Positions 12,431 to 24,766 of a DNA stretch of 64,000 nt are shown here, in pieces. The first letter of the stretch is position 1. Each line of letters opens with the position of its first letter. A model generated the notes under the pieces. The model did not search any database. It was not told the origin of the DNA and saw nothing but the letters and a program-made list of their open reading frames with translations. The translations under genes and the position numbers were made by a program. This DNA comes from Aptenodytes patagonicus (lineage: Eukaryota; Chordata; Aves; Sphenisciformes; Spheniscidae), in the NCBI RefSeq assembly GCF_965638725.1, contig NC_134958.1, positions 20,181,964 to 20,245,963 of the forward strand, given 5' to 3'.

Positions 12431-14761
12431 CACAGTGTCTTTCCTCACTTAACTTCCCTTTGTTAGCTCAAACTGTCTGCACCTTTCTCTGTTTCTGATG
12501 AGGAAGTACACTCTGGAGTTGAAATCATCGTCACAAATTGGCCTCATCGCTATCACTTAAGTGGCTTGTGGAAGCTGAATGCATGAGTTTTGAGTAACCT
12601 CTTTGTGGATTCATTTGTTCAGAAATGACTGCTTCTAAAGGTGACTTCCATTTCTACTGTAATTCTGAGGATAGTTCCTTAAAGTCTGTAAGCATTGACC
12701 CTTGACAACAGAGGTGTCCAAAAACTAGCTTCCTGTGCAGTTGCTAAAGTTTATCAAGTTCTGGCACTAAGGAAATGGTCACGTTAGGGCTATAATGTGC
12801 TATTAGTTATGCAGTTAATGCTGAATGTGTGAAGCCCTCTTTGGTCTGCTCAAGCAGTTAAGTTATTTTTTCATCAAAAACTGGTACAGTGACCTAGACT
12901 GTTAGAAGCAGAGTTGAAACGTAGTTGCCTTTTTTTACTCAACTGAGCATTGTATAACCTAGTCTTTGTTCTACTACTTTTTTATTGTCTTCTGAAAAAT
13001 TTCCTCAATGAGCAATTAAAACAGGTGCTTTAGTTCTGTTGATGTGCCAAACTTGGACCATTGTAAGCTTTAACTACAAGTTTGTGTCCAGCATGTTTGT
13101 CATTAGGGGATAGGTGCATTCTGTCATTGTCAAAGTTAACGTCTGACGTGCTTGCTTTTGCTTCACTACATTGTCTAGAGTCGTAAACAGTGAGTTGGTG
13201 GTTACCACAGATAACCGCTTCATTTTGTGGTGTCAGGTACTGAATTTGTCATCTCTGGGTCTGTTGTAAATATTTTGAAAGTGAACGGGCCAATAGTGTT
13301 AGATTTAAAGACTTTTGATTTTAAAAGGTTTAACATTAGTAGCTGTTTCCATTAAGTTTTAAGTGGTTATGAACCTGTCCCCACGTGTAGTTTAATAGAA
13401 ATAGTTATTGTTACTAGATGGTGAATCTCATAAACTGCTGTTGCTGCACTAAAACAGAAAAATCTTCATGGCAACAAGGTTTAGTGAAAAAACAAAGCAA
13501 CCCTAACTGCTCTGTTGTCTACCCTTGATGTTTTTCTTGGACGGGCTAAAGCAGTTATGTTTTCTGTATGGTTAAAAAAAGTGCTTCTATACAGAAAGTG
13601 TTGTGACACCAATTATGAATGTTGTTTATTTTCAGTAATTTACCTCTGACTTATTTGGTGTCGTAATACTTTGATTTTTATCTCAGGGGTTGTCTGCAAA
13701 CCAAAACTGACATGTTCTGTGTTTGGCACCGTTTACAGAATGCTTTGTATTGTTTTTCCTGTCTTCGCTGTGTGGTTAATGTTCATTCAATATTAGTCTC
13801 CATGAACTTCCCTTTGAAAGAGCCTGTAAGTAGTAGAGTCTATGAAGTGCTTCTTGAAGCAGCAGCAAATTGGGGTATCTGCTCTGTATGGGGGCGGGGG
13901 GGGAGAAAAAAACTTGCTATTTTCTTACATTTAGCTGTGCTAAACTGTACATAAATGTGAGGTAAGACCATAGGAAATTCACTTTATGCATGATAAAATA
14001 ATGCAGTAAATATTTCACTTTGCTTAATGTTCATGTAAAGTTCATCTTTTTCTATTTGTAGAAGAATTTAATGCAATTTTGTTGTCCCCTGCTGAAACTG
14101 AAGAATTCTAATTTCATGTGGTCTTATGGATAAGGTAAAATGCAGATTTCTCTCTTTTTCTTTGTTGTTTTGCCCCCACCCCTCTTCTCCAGCAGTATTA
14201 AATGGCTGAGTGGCTGCACTTTATCGGTGTGCTAACTTTTGGTCAGTATAGACCTCTTCCTGTGTACAGTCTGCCTTGTCAGACATTGAAAAATGTGCTG
14301 TATCTTAGCGTGCAAATCAGCTGTATGTTTTACTGGGAATTTTTAGCTATATTTTCCTTTAGACAAGCGGGTGATGATAAATGGTATGTTCTGCCTACGC
14401 ATCAGATGCTGGGTACTACAGGCTTTTCTAATATCACTATGATTGTTTTGTGCAGTCTCTGTTGCTACTTTGCTCAAGACTATATAATCTAAATTTTGAA
14501 GGACTCTTAACCATACCTCAGTGAACTAGTTAGTATTCTAATGTCCATTAGAATAAAAGTCATATAATTATTATTCATTAAGCAGCAAATGTATTTCTGT
14601 TTTGTTCCAGAAATTGCCATTAACCTTTCAGGAAAGGCAGACATTTTTTGGTGGATTTCCATAAAACAAAAATGCTGTTTATGCTATTGAATTTTATGAA
14701 ATCTTTCCCTCAGACCCATGTCTGTGCACTATATCTTGACCAATATTTTTCTAAATGGTTT

Positions 14762-14779
14762 AAAAAAAAAAAAAAAAAA
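14762..14779. repeat. Poly(A) run (18 A)
   Basis: Eighteen consecutive A inside the RAB8B 3'UTR, not preceded by a poly(A) signal at the right distance. It could prime oligo-dT internally and create false transcript ends in cDNA data. Confidence 0.9.
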
Positions 14780-15344
14780 GCCAAACAAAACCCAAACTGG
14801 TCTCAGTGCTTTGCAATTTTAGCTTTCAGTCTGTGCTCAGCAAAACATGCACAAGAAGTTTTTGTTGAGTGTATACAGAATATTTGATTTACTTACTGTC
14901 TGGAAGTTCTATTATTGCTAAAGCTTAAACCACTCATGAAACTTAACGCAGCTCACTTTTCTAGTTGGGGGACAGTCTCAAAAATGCTAATTGACTTTTC
15001 AGACCTGTAGTTCTTTTTACAGAAAGTATTTCCCATTGTAAGTACTTTTCCCACACTAGTCTGCTAAAGTCAAGTGAATTAAGTGGATCACTTTCACAAG
15101 TGAATAAAGGAGTCTTGAATATACATATCACATTAAAATATTGTGAATGGATAATGATTTGAAAGTACATGAATAATATGTAAAATGCATAAATGTGTTA
15201 TTTGTGAAAATGCATCTGTTATTTGGTTATCTATTAATGTAACTGAAACTTTGTAATGTTAAACTTAAGGATTGGTCTGTAGGTGATAATAGGTCTTTTT
15301 TCTCTTCCATTCACTGAACTGCTTATGCCATTCTCGTTCTTATA

Positions 15345-15514
15345 AATAAAACTTGTATTTCTTTCTTCCACAAAAGCAGGATTTCCATTGACTTTTCTTG
15401 TTTCTGGTGAATTTAAGTATTTTAGTGCATTCCTATGGCCTTACGAACATTTTTGCAAATAAAACTTTAATTACAGTTATTTTAATGCTATATAGCTACT
15501 AAATTCAGAATAAA
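15345..15514 (+). promoter_or_regulatory. RAB8B: Cluster of three AATAAA poly(A) signals
   Basis: AATAAA at 15345-15350, 15458-15463 and 15509-15514. The first is followed by a T/G-rich stretch (15391-15410) suited to CstF binding. Earlier AATAAA copies lie at 14552-14557 and 15103-15108. Confidence 0.55.
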
Positions 15515-15783
15515 AAGTATAGTCCTTGAGAAAATGCTTAATTTTGAAATAGAAGTGTTCTACTGTGTGTGTTTAAGCACATTTTATCTCTGGTATAAAG
15601 GTGTAATGTGAAAAGCTCCTGCAGATAAAAGTGAACTTGTCATGTGGTTAACTTGTAAACCTAATCATTAATTGTGTATTGATGTGTATAGACAAAAAAA
15701 CCAAACCCAACCCCTAAAAAAGACTTCATACTCCAATGGTTTTATTATTCCATGTGAACTTTTTTACAACAATGTGTGTCTCA

Positions 15784-15789
15784 AATAAA
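15784..15789 (+). promoter_or_regulatory. RAB8B: Distal poly(A) signal AATAAA
   Basis: Last AATAAA of the cluster, about 4.1 kb after the stop codon. Taken here as the probable distal end of RAB8B, with cleavage near 15805. Confidence 0.5.
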
Positions 15790-15810
15790 AGTTACGTAAT
15801 GAAAAGTATT

Positions 15811-18689
15811 TGGAGTATTTTTTATGAAATATTCTGCGTAGTTTTTATACAGTTGGCATTTCCACTCTATTTTTGATACATGTGTTGTGGAAGGGTGTCC
15901 AGCTGAGTTGCATCTGCAAAGCTTTGCTTAACTTCAGTGGCAAACCACAAGGGTTTTTGTATGGCTTTGCTTGTTCCTAAACTTGACTGTTCTTTAGATT
16001 TCTCCTGAAATATCCTCTATTCCTGTAGTGATTGCTTAAATCTAAGTATATTATTTCAATGACTTTCAGCTTCATAAGGAACCATTTTTCCAGACGTTTA
16101 GTGTCATGAAATACCCTTCCAAAGTAACTTCTGAGCAATGCCAGTAAAGATAACGAGACACAATCTCCAATTTGATTAAGAATTATCTACTCACTTAAGC
16201 TGTTAACATTTGCTTTTCTGTTGTTGTTGTTTTAAATCAGTGTTATGTGAAAGCTATGACTCTTAAGTAACATGAGGCACAAATATCATGAATTACTATA
16301 GCAAATATTCTTTGTCCAGCTTCCTTCAACACTGAATATTGAAGGACTTGACAGAAATGTTTGTTGGCTATTGTATTAGCAATAGTTCTTGATTTTCAAA
16401 TTACTGCGGTTTGGCAGTAACTCACAATTGGTATGAAAATTAGCAAACCTAAGGAAAGAATGGGTTTTGTCTACAAAGCAGAGTAATGGTTGAGACACCC
16501 AAATGGGTGCCCTAAGGAATGAATGGGAAACACATGGATGACAAGTGGCTTCTGAAGTTCGTGCTTTTTACATCTTCATCTAATAAACTGTGTATTTAGG
16601 TGAAAGGATGTATTGTCTCTTTACCTTAAGCAACAGAAAGCTAGAGTTACATTCTTGATACACCTTATTATTTGTTGGTTTTGGTTTGTTTTGTTGTGGT
16701 TTTTTTTCAGACTGCTTCTGGCAGACAAATTTGCTGCTTTAGGACCAGCTGTTTAAACATTATCTTGCAGATCCTCTTGAACTGAACTGGTTCTAGATGC
16801 TCAGCAGTCCTAAAATCACTTCTGCAAGTCCTTCAGTTCTCACAGAAGTTAGTGGCATGTATCTGAATCCCAATAACATTTTAAATACATTTGCATTCTC
16901 CATTTGTTAAAAGGAAATAGCAGGCATACTTACACTGCTTAAAAATGGTGATTTATTACAGTTCCTGGATCTATTTTTGGTTGCAGACTAGCAATTACTA
17001 TACAAATGGTGCACACTTGTACCAACAACTTGCCGCTGGTCTACATGTGTAGAATGTATCCAGCTTTTATAATCTGGTAAATTGCCTTTTTCCTAAATGA
17101 TTTTTTCCAGCTTGCTTGACTAGTGGCTCTTTAGAATTCTTGAACTATACCGAAGTGATCAATATAATGTAAGATTTCAAAATCATTTTTCTTTAGAAAG
17201 ATTCTAATCTTCAAGAGATACATAAATGAAGCTTTTATGTTGCATAATGTTATTCTTGCCATCTAGAAGTTTAAAGAAAGGGCATGGAATGGAAGGCAAA
17301 ACATAAGAGGATTTTTAGTGTTCTAGGATGTTTTGCAGTTGCTTCAAAAACTTTTTACTATCTTCAGCAGAGCACATCAGCACTAAGCTTCTGGTGTGAA
17401 CAAATGTTACATAAATTCCTCTGAGCACATATTCAGTACATATTGTTCCTTCAGTTTGAGAAACAAAGTTGTAAGTTTTGAGCAGGATACAAGCATTTTC
17501 CTCATCTGAGGAATTAACATGTTTAATGAATTGTGGAAAGCACGTGTAACGAACTCTACTACTGAATACATTGTACTGACTTCAAAGTGACCAAGAATTC
17601 TGTAAACATTCACTAAGTGTTGAGAATTTGACCCTATTTAGTCTTAAATACCTTCCTTGAGTAGATGATTGAGATGACTTACTGCAGTTGTGACTTTTTC
17701 TGCTTATGCCACCCTTCCAAAGGAGTGTCCATGATACACAGCTACAACTGGTCTCCCAAGGCCTTGTGCTAGGCAGTGGTCTTCGAGGGGCGGACTTTTG
17801 TTTTGGAACAAACAAACTGTTCCAAAACAGTTTGATTTCTCAGGGAAGTGTTACCGTTATGCTCACTAACCTTTCTGACTTGATTTAACCTTTGCGGAAC
17901 AGCATAAAGAGATGATGCTACCGTGAACATACTTACCTTGGGACAGAAAAGGGCAGGCTCCAGAACTGCCGAGCTGGCACCTTTCTTGCATTCACGATTG
18001 TGACACTTTCAGCACTACTTCATCCACATACATACTTTTGTTGGACCACTGGCAATGTGCTCATCTCTAAAGAAAAGTGCAGTCTTTACTTACCCAATTA
18101 ACTACAAGTGAAGTGCAAATTATTATGTCAATAGTGCTTTTTAAAAAAAAAAAAGTTGAGTGTTTAATCTATTTTCAAGGCTGTTTGCAAATCCTTAGTG
18201 TTACTTTACTTTTTCTTTTTTTTTTTTCCCCTCAGGCAACATAGCAACTAACTAGCTCTGGTATGTATTCTAGATGAAGGACGGAATTTTTCCAAGAAGC
18301 CTGAGCAAGTTCTGTCCATGAGATTAATGTCTAGTGCTGCTGAACACTGCTTCTGAGCTTCCTCGCCTGAAATGCAATGACTTTGTAAAACTCACATTTA
18401 TGCTCTGAACCAATAAAATATAGAGAAAAGGCAACCACATGTGTCTTAAATACTGTTTGTGAGTAATTTTCCAGAATAGCACTGCTAAGTGTACTCAAAA
18501 TTAGGAAATGGCTAAGCAACTCCCTGTGCCAAGTGTGGGGATGGGCAATCCTTTAAAAATAGTATTTAATTAATTACCTGTTCTTTGCGTGCCGTGTCCT
18601 ATTTAGCACAGACTGCTACGTTACTCTGCAGATATTTTATCTGTTTCAAGGGAGGGTAGTAAAAAAACCAGTGAAGCTCAAGGTAGAAC
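15811..18689. other. Intergenic, RAB8B to CpG island
   Basis: AT-rich, with no gene, RNA or transposable element recognised. It holds a pair of overlapping inverted repeats at 17799-17834. Open frames (up to 77 codons) look random. Confidence 0.75.
17799..17834. repeat. Two overlapping inverted repeats
   Basis: Arms 17799-17810 and 17818-17829 (12 bp, perfect, core ttttggaaca / tgttccaaaa, 7-nt loop) overlap arms 17813-17821 and 17826-17834 (9 bp, perfect, core aaactgtt / aacagttt, 4-nt loop). The two stem-loops share bases and cannot form together. Confidence 0.7.
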
Positions 18690-19111
18690 TGAAGCCGTTT
18701 GCCCTCCCCGTCTCCCCGAGTAAGTGCGGCGAGTCCCCGCTTCCCGCCCAGCGGCGCCGTCCCGCGGAGCCTCAGGGCGTCTGCGCCCTCCTCCTCGCAG
18801 CCCGGAGGCGGCCGAGGCCGGGGCTGCTGCGGCGGCGGCAGGTTGGTCCCGGCGGGCAGCCGCACACCCGGTTGTAGGGAAACCTCCCGGGCTGTGGGGA
18901 TACCGGCAGAGAGGCGGGAAGCGGCGGCCCCGCCTTTGGGGGCAGAGGGGAGAGCGCGCCGTAGGCTGCGGGGGCCAGGCGCCGCAGCCCTGGCAGCGCA
19001 GGCGGGGCTGTTACCGCACGTCCGCCTTTCTGGTGCAAAACCCGGTGGTTTCCGTGCACACGCACGGTGTCGCGATCCGACCACGGCTTCCTGCAAAGCG
19101 GGGTCGCGGCA

Positions 19112-19138
19112 GGGGGGCCGGCGGGGCCGGGTGTCGGG
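19112..19138 (+). other. G-quadruplex motif in the CpG island
   Basis: Four or more runs of at least three G with loops of 2-5 nt (6 G, 4 G, 3 G, 3 G). It fits the G3+N1-7 pattern on the + strand. Confidence 0.6.
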
Positions 19139-19557
19139 CACCGACCACCTCACGGCGCTGGCGGGGGACGGGACAGCGCTGGGCACCCTCCCCGGGGCCG
19201 GACAGGGCCCAGCCGCCGGGATCGACGCCCCGGTGTGGACAGGGGCCGTCCCCCCCCGTGCGGCAAGGGCCGCCCTCCCGGGCGCGGGCTCGTCGCCCTC
19301 GGGCCGGCGCTCTGCGGCCGCCCGCCGCCTCCCTCTTCGCCGGATGGGCGCGGCGCGGCGGCAGGGGGCGCCCTCGGGGGCAAAGGGCCCGCCCCGCCGG
19401 CCGGGTGAGGGGCGAGGAGGCCGCTGGGCGCAGACCCGACCGGGCCTGAGCTCCGCTCCTCTCAGCCCGGGCCGCCGCACCGCCGCGGGAAGCCGGCGCC
19501 GTGCCGCCGTCTCGGTCTCGCCCAGCTGGGCCCTCCCTGCGGGTACAGCGCTTTTCT

Positions 19558-19573
19558 GAGATGGCGGCGGCAG
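19558..19573 (+). promoter_or_regulatory. YY1-like element in the CpG island
   Basis: gagATGGCGGCggca matches the YY1 core AANATGGCGGC, which in TATA-less promoters often lies just downstream of the start site and directs rightward transcription. It also contains a possible start codon (MAAAAHPRPG...) for an open frame that resembles nothing I know. Confidence 0.45.
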
Positions 19574-22500
19574 CTCACCCCCGCCCCGGTCTCTCCTCAG
19601 ACGTTTCTGTGGGGCTGCTCCCTCGGGTCACCCACGCCCACCGGCCGGCCGGGTCGGGTGGCTCCGGGCACATCTGCCCCAGAAAACCAGCCCTCGCGTG
19701 GTCCTGGAGCACGGCCTCGCAGGCCCGGGCGGCCCCTGGGGACCTTCGCCCAGGCTCCCTACGGGGATCCTCGGCAGCTGCACCCGTTGGCCGTAAATGC
19801 CCCCAGCCCCGTGTCCCACGCCCTAAGTCACCCATCTGGGGCAACGCGCTGGGGATGCCAGGTACAGGCTGTGCCGCGTGGACACCTCGCTGCTGCGCTT
19901 GGGGGTAAAAAACCAGGGATCTTAATGTGGTGGTGACTGAGGTTTGTTTACTCCTGGGGCATTCATGAGGAAGCTCCCAATGCTGCGTTACAGTAAGTGA
20001 GCACGGGCGGGTGAGCACCCTGGGTGCAGGGGTGCACAGCCTCTGTCCTGCTCCAGCTGCCCTGGAGGGCTGGCGTGCCCTGCAGAGGTGCTCAGGGTGT
20101 CCCACCCGGGATAGGCCTGGCCCCGAGCCCCCACTGCGCGCAGCCCCGTGCTCGCCAGCTTGGGCCCCTTCCAGCTCCGATGTTTAGGCAGGCCCTCCAT
20201 TTTCATACGCACTTCTAAATTCATTTCAAGTTACTGTTGTTTCATCTTCGGTGCCTAGCAGGTATTCCCAAGAACTGTAGCTACGGTAGGACAAAGACTT
20301 CACCAAAAGTGTTTTTAGAAGCTGGTCCTGCTTTTCTGTATTTTCTCACACTGTAATTAGGCTAGTCCTTCCTCTTTCGGTAGTAATGTAGTTTGCATAA
20401 ATGGGTAGAGTTATTTAACTGTTTTTTAACCACCCTGTCCACATCAGAGATGAAATTGCTAGTTTAATTTTTCTTAAAATTAAAAAATAGTTTCTTGTCA
20501 TGGGAAATTCACTCTTTAGAATGTATTTCTTTTGTGGTATTTACTCTGCAGCAAATTCATTTGTCTCATGGAGATCCTTGTTAGAAATTTCAGATGCTAG
20601 TGGAAAATGCAATATGAATTACAGTTCTTTGGGGTTTTTTTCCCCCCTCTGATTCAAGGGCTTTCGTCTCGCTGGTCTCCCTGTGGCTTGTTGCTGTGCA
20701 AATCGGTGGTAGCCATTAAGCATCAGTATGGAAAAATGTGCTCATCTTTGGAGTGGTGTTTTCTGTTCTGCTCCAGGAACTATTCCAATTTACCTACGAC
20801 AGACTTTTGAAGCAAGTCATATGATATTTCCCATTCACTGGAGATTCCTTAAGTGGGGAATCATATTGGACAAATAGCTAACGGCATTCAATATCAGCAG
20901 TTCTCTTGTGGCAACATACTTTCTCAAGAGTTAGCTTTAATAATAGAAAATAAAATGACTGTGGCCTTAAAGCAAATAATGAAACTTAGGAACTTAAATT
21001 TTTAAATTTGAGTCTATGATGCAAATTGGAGATCAAACACAGCTAATAGGATTAACCCTATTAATTAACCCTTGAACTTTCTTCCGTAGTAAGGACCACC
21101 TCTTGGAAGTAAAGAGAATTTAAAACAAAGTAGTTTATATTTCATTTATCACAGCTCTTCATTAGAAGTTAGTATTAGAGCAAAATCCCTTTCAACCATA
21201 TATTTGGAAGTTTTCATGAGTTATTGTTATTACTGCCTGCCAGTTTTCTTCCACTTCTGACACTGTAGCTCTTTCTGTAAAGATCAAAGTGATTAAACAA
21301 TAATAAACTTTCCAAACTGCGTTTTGCTTAAGGATATAGAATGAAATACTTAATTTGACCTTTAAAAGTGTTTTTTTCCCTTTATTTCAATTCCATCTAA
21401 ATGAGAACGCAAAATTAATAGGTAAGTTTTCTGAGAAGTGGGTTGCAGTGTCATGTGGTAGCCTTTGATATCATGATACGTTGTCTTGTGACTGCTATAT
21501 AAAATGTCAGATGAGTGACTGTGGTTGAGTGTAAAAGCAACAGCTTCCTTCACTGACCTGGAATTGCATGCATAGCATTCTGTGATATTTACCTTACCTT
21601 TAATTACCATTTTATGACAGAAATATAATCTTTAAAAACTCAAACAGTAAATGTCCCTTATCGGTAGCTTCTTATAATTCAGGTAATATGTGCAAAACGA
21701 TAATGAGGTGGTTTTGGCCAGTTATCTTTCAAGAGATTGATTTCCAATATTAAACCATGAGAAAAAGATACTATTTTAATTTTTTTTCCAAATTACAAGT
21801 GAAAACTTTGATGTGTTTTCCAAAAATCTTTCCAAAATCATCTTGCTTTGGGGAAAAGGTGACCAACACTGATTTTGATTAGTGTATATTTCTCCGTACC
21901 AATGAATTAGATACCTGATTGCACTGGACTTTTGACAGCTTTTTGACAGACACATGTGCGTGTCTTGTGTGGAGACATGATTATGTCTATAGCATACAAA
22001 GAAGAATGAAGTTAGTCAGAGTGCTCTAAGCATTTCCTGTGCAACCAAGATGAAGACTGTTATGATAACTATGCCAATTATTAGATTACACTAATAATCA
22101 AAGATTCAGCAGTAGAGGTGGCTGAGATGGTTAACCCCTCTGTACGTTGACCGTCTTTCCACGTTTACCATAGTTAGAACATTTTAAGTGATACCAACTA
22201 TTAATAAAATTGCACTTCTGATTTTCAGTTGGTCACCAAAGACCCCCCCATATCCTGACAATACACTACCACGCTCACTAGTTTCACTAATTCAAGATCT
22301 AAAGGTTCATGCTCCGTATATTTTTAAAGGAGATGTCAGATGCTTAAGTGCCTCTTGAAAGACTCCATGGCAAGCCTGTCATTCTTGATCTAGAGCAGTG
22401 GTTTCCAACAAATGAGCTCAGCCTCCCCTGCAGAGGTTCACCTACACCAAAAGCGAGGTTTAGAGCGCAAGCAAGTTTTCCTGTGAAATTTTCTGCTACT

Positions 22501-23714
22501 TTTATTTCGAGACATGCAGGGTCCTAAAATTTAAATGTTAGTGAAGTCCCTTATTATTAGGCTTTAAGTAGTAGAAATTATCTTTTTTCCTTTTAATTTT
22601 AGGGAGCACTTTAATGTATCTCTTTTTAATTATGTAACTAATTCAGTGGGTGAACATTAGCTTATCAAAAGTTTAGTGCAACCAACTTAAAGAGAAAATA
22701 CAGTAACAGCGAGTCCTAAAAAGGCGTATTTGTTCATGTATTTTCTTTGAATTATTTGCATGCCTTTTACTTCAGGGCATTCATACAAAATTTTAGAGTC
22801 AGAAGATACTCTAACATGTCTTCTCCTTATTTTACTGCTTTTTATGACCAGAAGCATTTGCTGTTTTAGTCCCATGACTGTATCTGTAGCTGAGATTGGA
22901 AAAGTCATTATTTCAAATGGGAGTCTGTGGACTTCCACTATGTTTGTCTCCATGGTGGTTAAAACAAGTGGCAATTATTTTTTATAAATAATACCCCCAC
23001 ATATTTGCAAATAAAGTTTTAAAAAAATCACATTTTGAAAATCATACAGGTTTTTGTAAAAGTGAGCTCTGCAGGTGTTCTCAGAAGACTGATGACAAGA
23101 GTCCCATTTTTACTGTGTGTCAGCTGAAAGGCATTCTCACAGGGAGAAATTTCAGCTTGAACTGATACCAGTTTTGAAAGAGGAAGGGCAGTCTCTTCAA
23201 ATACATGTTTCTGTGCTCTGCTAAAGCTAAAATAAGTATCTGTGTGGTGAAGTGGTTCATAGAAATAGAGAAATAATTTGATCTGGGCCAGCTGCATACG
23301 TTGAAGTTGGCGGATAAAATTAAGTTGTTTGACTCGGTGCTTGTTCTAACCAGAAAGGATTTTATCCCTATGTTCTTGGAATATGGTCCATACCTGTAGT
23401 AGCTTGTAGTAGCTTGCTCTTCTGTGATTGGCAAGTTTTTTTCACTTGTTCTTGCTGAAGATTGCAGTAGTATGGAGCAATGCCAGCTCTCCTGTCTGTT
23501 GCTTTTCCTAATGGCTTTCGACCCTGTTACAATAAACAGTTAACCTTATTTATCTTGTTTTTATTAGGAATAGGTAGTATTCTTTGCCCTGCCATAGAGC
23601 TATGGATAACTGAGAAGCCAGCAGAGCTACAGATCACTGTAATGTTCTTCATAAGGTATTTTCAGTCTCTCAGTGTGTAAAAAAAGATAATTCTCTGATG
23701 CTATAATTTCAGCC

Positions 23715-23746
23715 TGTCCCACTTTTTAGGGTGGGACACCCTAAAA
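23715..23746. repeat. Competing inverted repeats
   Basis: tgtcccac (23715-23722) pairs with gtgggaca (23731-23738). Overlapping it, ttttagggt (23724-23732) pairs with accctaaaa (23738-23746). The two stem-loops are mutually exclusive. Confidence 0.6.
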
Positions 23747-24752
23747 GTTTAGTGTGTTGGGTTTTGGTGGGGTTTTCTTGAGTTGCTGGAGACTTAACTT
23801 TTCTAGCAAAGCAAGAAACTGTTCTTTGTATTTATTAAATACACAGAAAGCAAAGAACAAAAGAGGAAACATTGGTAAAAAATGCATGAAGAGTATAGAA
23901 TCTCCACTGCGCAACCTCCTTCACTCTTTTACTTTTTGTATAGCAATTCCTAAAGGAAAAGCCCTCCTTGATAGTCCTCCAGAGTGCATATCGCTTCTTG
24001 TTGAGAAAAATGTGACTAAGGGGTTTTTTTTCAATATATTCCTTTAAGAAAAGCACAGAGGAAAAAAATATAAAAAGTAGCAAACATTCTGCTTTTGTCT
24101 ATATTTTTCTAGTGGATTAATTCCTAGAAGATTTTATAAAACGTATGCAATCTGTACAGAAGCAGTTAAAATTTAGTTCTGTAAAAATACCTTAGAAATG
24201 TTCTATGCTGGCAGCTTTTAGGCAATCTGCTGGAAATGTGAATCAGTGAACATATACACGTAGGATCATGGTGCCTGTGCAAATATGGTGTGTTATTAAT
24301 TGAAGAGAAGGGGCTGCTGCCTTACTTGATTTTATCTGTAAAGAGTTAGGTGCATCCAAAGTTACTCAATTTTTATTCATAAATTTTGATGGCTATGTGT
24401 GTTATCATTAATTGATAGAAAACTCCTTAATAAGCTGTTGTTGCCACTGCTTAAAAGGCATTTGGCTTTCCTGGGAAAATATTTGGGTCAGTAGTATGTG
24501 ACTATTAAATTCTATTGTATGTGCCTCCAAAACCGTTTTAATATACTAAAGTCTATAGGTACCTAGTTTGGTAGAAAAATAATCCTTGAGTAATAACACT
24601 TGACTTTCAATTCCATGTTACATAGTAAGTGTTCCAACATTGATGTTTATTTTTACATTTCCTTTTGCTTTTGTTTCCAAACTTGAATGTCTGGTGTTGT
24701 GAGGAAGTAAAAGAAGTGACAACTTTCCTGACTTGATTTTCTCATCTGTAAG

Positions 24753-24766
24753 TCACTAGATGGTGC
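24753..24766 (+). promoter_or_regulatory. CTCF-like motif, forward
   Basis: TCACTAGATGGTGC matches 12 of 14 positions of the CTCF core CCASYAGRKGGCRS in forward orientation, pointing toward CA12. Found by eye; occupancy unknown. Confidence 0.35.

Larger units (their letters stand above)
11700..15810 (+). other. RAB8B: RAB8B 3'UTR
   Basis: About 4.1 kb after the RAB8B stop codon, with no transposon insertion and several AATAAA signals, the last at 15784-15789. Mammalian RAB8B also has a multi-kilobase 3'UTR. Contents include an 18-A run at 14762-14779 and a G-rich patch near 13890-13905. The extent is inferred from the last poly(A) signal; the true end could be at an earlier one. Confidence 0.75.
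18690..20180. promoter_or_regulatory. CpG island (orphan promoter candidate)
   Basis: Abrupt change from AT-rich DNA to very GC-rich, CpG-dense sequence, densest at about 18700-19600. It has GC boxes (ggcgggg at about 19001), a YY1-like ATGGCGGC element and G-quadruplex runs, and no TATA box. Unmethylated islands of this kind normally mark promoters. Long open frames exist on both strands but only because GC-rich DNA lacks stop codons; none resembles a known protein. It is 3 kb beyond RAB8B, about where mammalian APH1B would start, but the APH1B N-terminus was not found. Candidate products are a lineage-specific lncRNA, a diverged gene, or a promoter left after gene loss. Confidence 0.8.

Noticed and set aside
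18599..19559. Long open frames on both strands in the CpG island (up to 293 and 286 codons)
   Set aside because: They overlap each other in several frames and are rich in Arg, Ala, Gly and Pro, as expected when GC-rich DNA lacks stop codons. None shows a known domain.
19561..19908. ATG in ATGGCGGCGGCA as the start of a protein-coding gene
   Set aside because: The predicted peptide is low-complexity and has no recognisable family. The ATGGCGGC core is better read as a YY1-type promoter element.
22687..22974. 95-codon frame on the - strand as a possible gene
   Set aside because: AT-rich, no domain, no splice-site pattern; length is within chance for this much sequence.
23571..23657. Possible exon between a tttttattag acceptor-like site and an ataag/gta donor-like site (GIGSILCPAIELWITEK...)
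   Set aside because: The encoded segment does not match APH1 or any protein I know, and acceptor-donor look-alikes at this spacing are common in AT-rich DNA.
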